Assembly (NCBI GenBank): GCA_018609945.1
Contig: JAHENO010000268.1
Coordinates: forward strand, 1-12,800
Reading direction: 5' to 3'
DNA length: 12,800 bases
Origin: Haloarculaceae archaeon
GTDB lineage: Archaea; Halobacteriota; Halobacteria; Halobacteriales; Haloarculaceae
This document shows, piece by piece, positions 10,749 to 12,800 of the stretch. Under the pieces are notes generated by a model that saw nothing but the letters and a program-made list of their open reading frames with translations, was not told the origin of the DNA and ran no database searches. The number at the start of each line of letters is the position of its first letter. The first letter of the stretch is position 1. The position numbers and the translations under genes are program-made.

Positions 10749-12800
10749 AGGGGCGTCTCCTGGGCCCGCTCGGCGCGGTCCATAGCCTCGCGGACGCGGG
10801 GAACGAGAATCGCTATCTCCAGGTCGCTGTATCTCGTCTGCCCCGGCTGCAACTCGTAGAGCGCCGAATCCAGCGACGCGACGACCAGCGACAGCCGGCT
10901 GTTTGCCACCCGCGCGTCGTCGCCTTCGGCGGCCGTCGCCGCGGTTCTGGCCGACTCCAGTGCGGACGCCAGATTGTCGAGGACCCCATCCGTGACCTCC
11001 TCTTCGGTGGGCGTGGGCGTCGGCGTTGACGTGATCTCGCCGTCGAATTGCTCTTCCTCCGTGGGCGTCCGTTCGGTCTCGGCTTGCTCTTCGGGCGTCG
11101 GCGTCGGCGACGGCGTTGGCGTACCCTCGCCGTCGAGTTGCTCTTCCTCCGCCGACTGCTCGTCGAGTGCCCGTGCCAGCTCCAGCAGGTCGGCGAGGCG
11201 GTCGGCGAGCGCGCGGGCGAGCGACGCCTTGCCGGCCTCGACGGTGCCGGGCACCGGCTCCGCCCCCTCGAAGTCCGCCGGACCGACCCTGTAGGCACCG
11301 GGACGGCCCTCGCCGTCCACGATCTCGACCGTGTAGCGTCCCTCGCGGTGGACGGCCACGGCAAAGCGGTCGTCCTCGACCGGCCGGCCCTCGTAGACGA
11401 CGCCCGCGTAATCCTCGACGACGCGGACCCGCTCGACGCCGGCGGCCGACCGGCCGTCGCCACGGATCCACGCGGCGTCCTCCCGTGCAACGACCGTCAG
11501 GTTGCCCTCGGCCCCGGCACGGACGAGCCCGCCGTCGTGGCGGAACCGTTCGGCAACGGGGGCGACGCCCGGCCCGTTGACCACGAGCCGGTGCTCCTCG
11601 CGGCTCACGTCCTGGAACTCGAACACCCCGGACCGGGTCACCGTCGCGACGGGATGCTCGCTCGCGAGCTGGACGGCCACCTCGACCGGCAGCGGGGAGA
11701 GCGAGACCGGAATCTGATTCCCGAGCGCCTCCCGTGCCGCGTCGGTCACGCGGTCGAGCGCGCCGTCGGCGCCCGACTGCAGCTGTCGGACCCGGCCGAC
11801 GACCCGATCCAGCAAGCCCTCTGGCGCGTCCACCCCGAGCAGTTCGCGGTGTGCGGGGTCGGTGACGTCGTCGAGTGGGTCGGCGAACCGGTCCTGGTTC
11901 CAGGGAGTGCCGACCGTGGTGATGTGGTCGGCGATCCGATCCTCGACGAACCCGGGGATGGCGAATTCGAAGGACAACTGCGGCCCGTCGAATTTGTCGA
12001 CCTCGTCCGTCCCATCGGAGTCGGTCCCGTCTGTCCCCTCGGAATCGTCCTCCTCCCGCCAGGAGGGGTCGATCTCGTCGGCCAGGTCCTCGATCCGTGC
12101 GAGCCGGTAGGTCACGTCGGCCTCGGTGGGACTCTCGGGGTGGGCGAACACCAGCCCGGGTTCCCTGAGCGGCAGCGCCGACGGCGGACGCGGCAGGCCA
12201 CGCCAGCCCTCGACCGTCACCGACTCGTCGATGAAGGCGTCGCGGTCGAGCGACAGCGAGGGGTGTTCATCGAGCCTGTCGCCGTCGAGTTCGGGCATCA
12301 CGAACGGGAGTCGCGCCCCTTCGTCGCGGGGGAGCCCGTACGCGAAGGGGGCGGTCACCCCATCGACGATATCCACCAGGTTGTTGGTGACGTCGGAGTG
12401 CCACTCGTCGGTGTCGACCCGCTCGAAACTCGGCACCACGTCGTTGACCTCGCTGGCACTCGAATGAGAGCCAACCTCCGATAGCACCCCGGGTCGGCGG
12501 TTCCCGTCGGGATTGCCGAACTCGTTGTTCGGGACCGACCGCGAGTGGGCACTCGCCGAGAGCAACAGCGGGTCGCCGCTCTCGCTGTCGACGAACACCT
12601 GCAGGAGTTCCCAGTCGTGCCAGTGGAAGTTGACCGTGAACTGGTCGAACGCCGAGTACATCCAGTACTGGATCGCGTCGACGTTCTCGGTCGCCGCGGT
12701 CTCGTGGTAGAACACCACCGGATCGGGCGGCCCATCCGCCGCCTCGAACCGCTCGGTGTATCCCTGGAGGGCGGTGAACCCGTCGACCACCGTCTCCCCG
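10745..12800 (-). CDS. Large HDWE-motif protein with TP-rich repeats, 5' end beyond window
   Basis: About 684 codons are open to the right edge; a GTG at 12790 is internal, since the frame continues upstream, so the true start and any signal peptide are outside. The N-terminal part holds AIQYWMYSAFDQ, then NFHWHDWELLQVFVD (about 12630-12590), SASAHSR (about 12560-12540) and VGSHSSASE (about 12475-12450). This order resembles the metal-site motifs of Vps62/DUF946 and Nep1-like proteins. After an acidic Asp/Thr/Gly stretch come helical and beta segments, and then an acidic Thr/Pro linker (about 11160-10990) holding two 30-residue repeats. A C-terminal helical domain (DNLASALESARTAATAAEGD) ends the protein. 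No membrane helix is visible. I know of no function; the family link is remote and unverified. The stop shares CTAG with the DUF3179 gene. Confidence 0.85.
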   Translation of the reverse strand, partial: GETVVDGFTALQGYTERFEAADGPPDPVVFYHETAATENVDAIQYWMYSAFDQFTVNFHWHDWELLQVFVDSESGDPLLLSASAHSRSVPNNEFGNPDGNRRPGVLSEVGSHSSASEVNDVVPSFERVDTDEWHSDVTNNLVDIVDGVTAPFAYGLPRDEGARLPFVMPELDGDRLDEHPSLSLDRDAFIDESVTVEGWRGLPRPPSALPLREPGLVFAHPESPTEADVTYRLARIEDLADEIDPSWREEDDSEGTDGTDSDGTDEVDKFDGPQLSFEFAIPGFVEDRIADHITTVGTPWNQDRFADPLDDVTDPAHRELLGVDAPEGLLDRVVGRVRQLQSGADGALDRVTDAAREALGNQIPVSLSPLPVEVAVQLASEHPVATVTRSGVFEFQDVSREEHRLVVNGPGVAPVAERFRHDGGLVRAGAEGNLTVVAREDAAWIRGDGRSAAGVERVRVVEDYAGVVYEGRPVEDDRFAVAVHREGRYTVEIVDGEGRPGAYRVGPADFEGAEPVPGTVEAGKASLARALADRLADLLELARALDEQSAEEEQLDGEGTPTPSPTPTPEEQAETERTPTEEEQFDGEITSTPTPTPTEEEVTDGVLDNLASALESARTAATAAEGDDARVANSRLSLVVASLDSALYELQPGQTRYSDLEIAILVPRVREAMDRAERAQETPL
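11037..11151 (-). repeat. 90-nt in-frame repeat in the TP-rich linker
   Basis: TCGCCGTCGA at 11037 recurs at 11127, and the 25 nt from each point match at 24 positions. The period is 90 nt, or 30 residues, encoding EEEQLDGE and EEEQFDGE followed by TPTP-type runs. It is probably a low-complexity spacer that can change in copy number. Confidence 0.65.

Noticed and set aside
11037..11151. Tandem repeat as a possible mobile or regulatory repeat
   Set aside because: It is in frame, encodes a Thr/Pro/Glu linker and fits a protein spacer.
9774..11471. Minus-strand open frame of 565 codons
   Set aside because: Overlaps the DUF3179 gene and the HDWE-motif gene in the wrong frame, and its product is Arg/Gly-rich without domains.
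11048..12484. Plus-strand open frame antisense to the right-edge gene
   Set aside because: Shadow of the acidic coding strand; no start context or motif.
1..12800. tRNA, rRNA, CRISPR array, insertion sequence, phage or toxin-antitoxin genes
   Set aside because: I found no spaced short direct repeats, no transposase or integrase motifs, no terminal inverted repeats and no cloverleaf-like sequence on reading through the window.

Overview
The window looks like chromosomal DNA from a halophilic archaeon (class Halobacteria). The signs are high GC, strongly acidic predicted proteins, a haloarchaeal-type MCM helicase, lipobox and twin-arginine lipoproteins, and AT-rich TATA-like boxes about 26-36 nt upstream of start codons, as expected for leaderless or short-leader transcripts. 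I cannot name the genus. It is an ordinary gene-dense core region: I see no tRNA, rRNA, CRISPR array, insertion sequence or phage genes.

Layout. 1-3010 (minus): mcm, followed by a small DUF7854-like gene joined by a TAATG overlap, then a DUF7855-like gene with its own promoter that overlaps (GTGA) a DUF7856-like gene leaving the left edge. 3164-3506: a short CxxC protein (minus) and a His-rich conserved protein (plus) diverge from two back-to-back TATA boxes. 4112-5941 (minus): a CstA-family transporter whose stop codon shares a CTAG with the convergent gene. 6149-7011: a DUF6517-type lipoprotein (minus) diverges from a 38-residue protein that ends in one membrane helix. 7069-8568 (minus): a tight three-gene operon of a zinc-ribbon protein, a 102-residue helical protein and an ArsA/Get3-type ATPase. 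8645-9409 (minus): an SRPBCC-like protein and a small membrane protein. 9502-9684 (plus): a 60-residue two-helix membrane protein. 9685-9850: intergenic, holding a possible remnant of an FAD/Fe-S dehydrogenase C-terminus and an inverted repeat. 9873-10748 (plus): a DUF3179 Tat lipoprotein, again sharing a CTAG with the convergent gene. 10745 to the right edge (minus): a large protein with an HDWE/SAHS/GSHSS motif set and a TP-rich repeat.

How the genes fit together. mcm supplies the replicative helicase. CstA probably imports small carbon compounds such as pyruvate or peptides. The ATPase operon probably handles delivery of client, perhaps membrane, proteins. Most other genes are conserved haloarchaeal families of unknown function.

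Most worth a second look: the AT-rich codon patch confined to the ATPase core of mcm; the Get3-like operon beside a tail-anchored-type micro-protein; the HDWE-motif protein at the right edge; and the dehydrogenase-like remnant before the DUF3179 gene.
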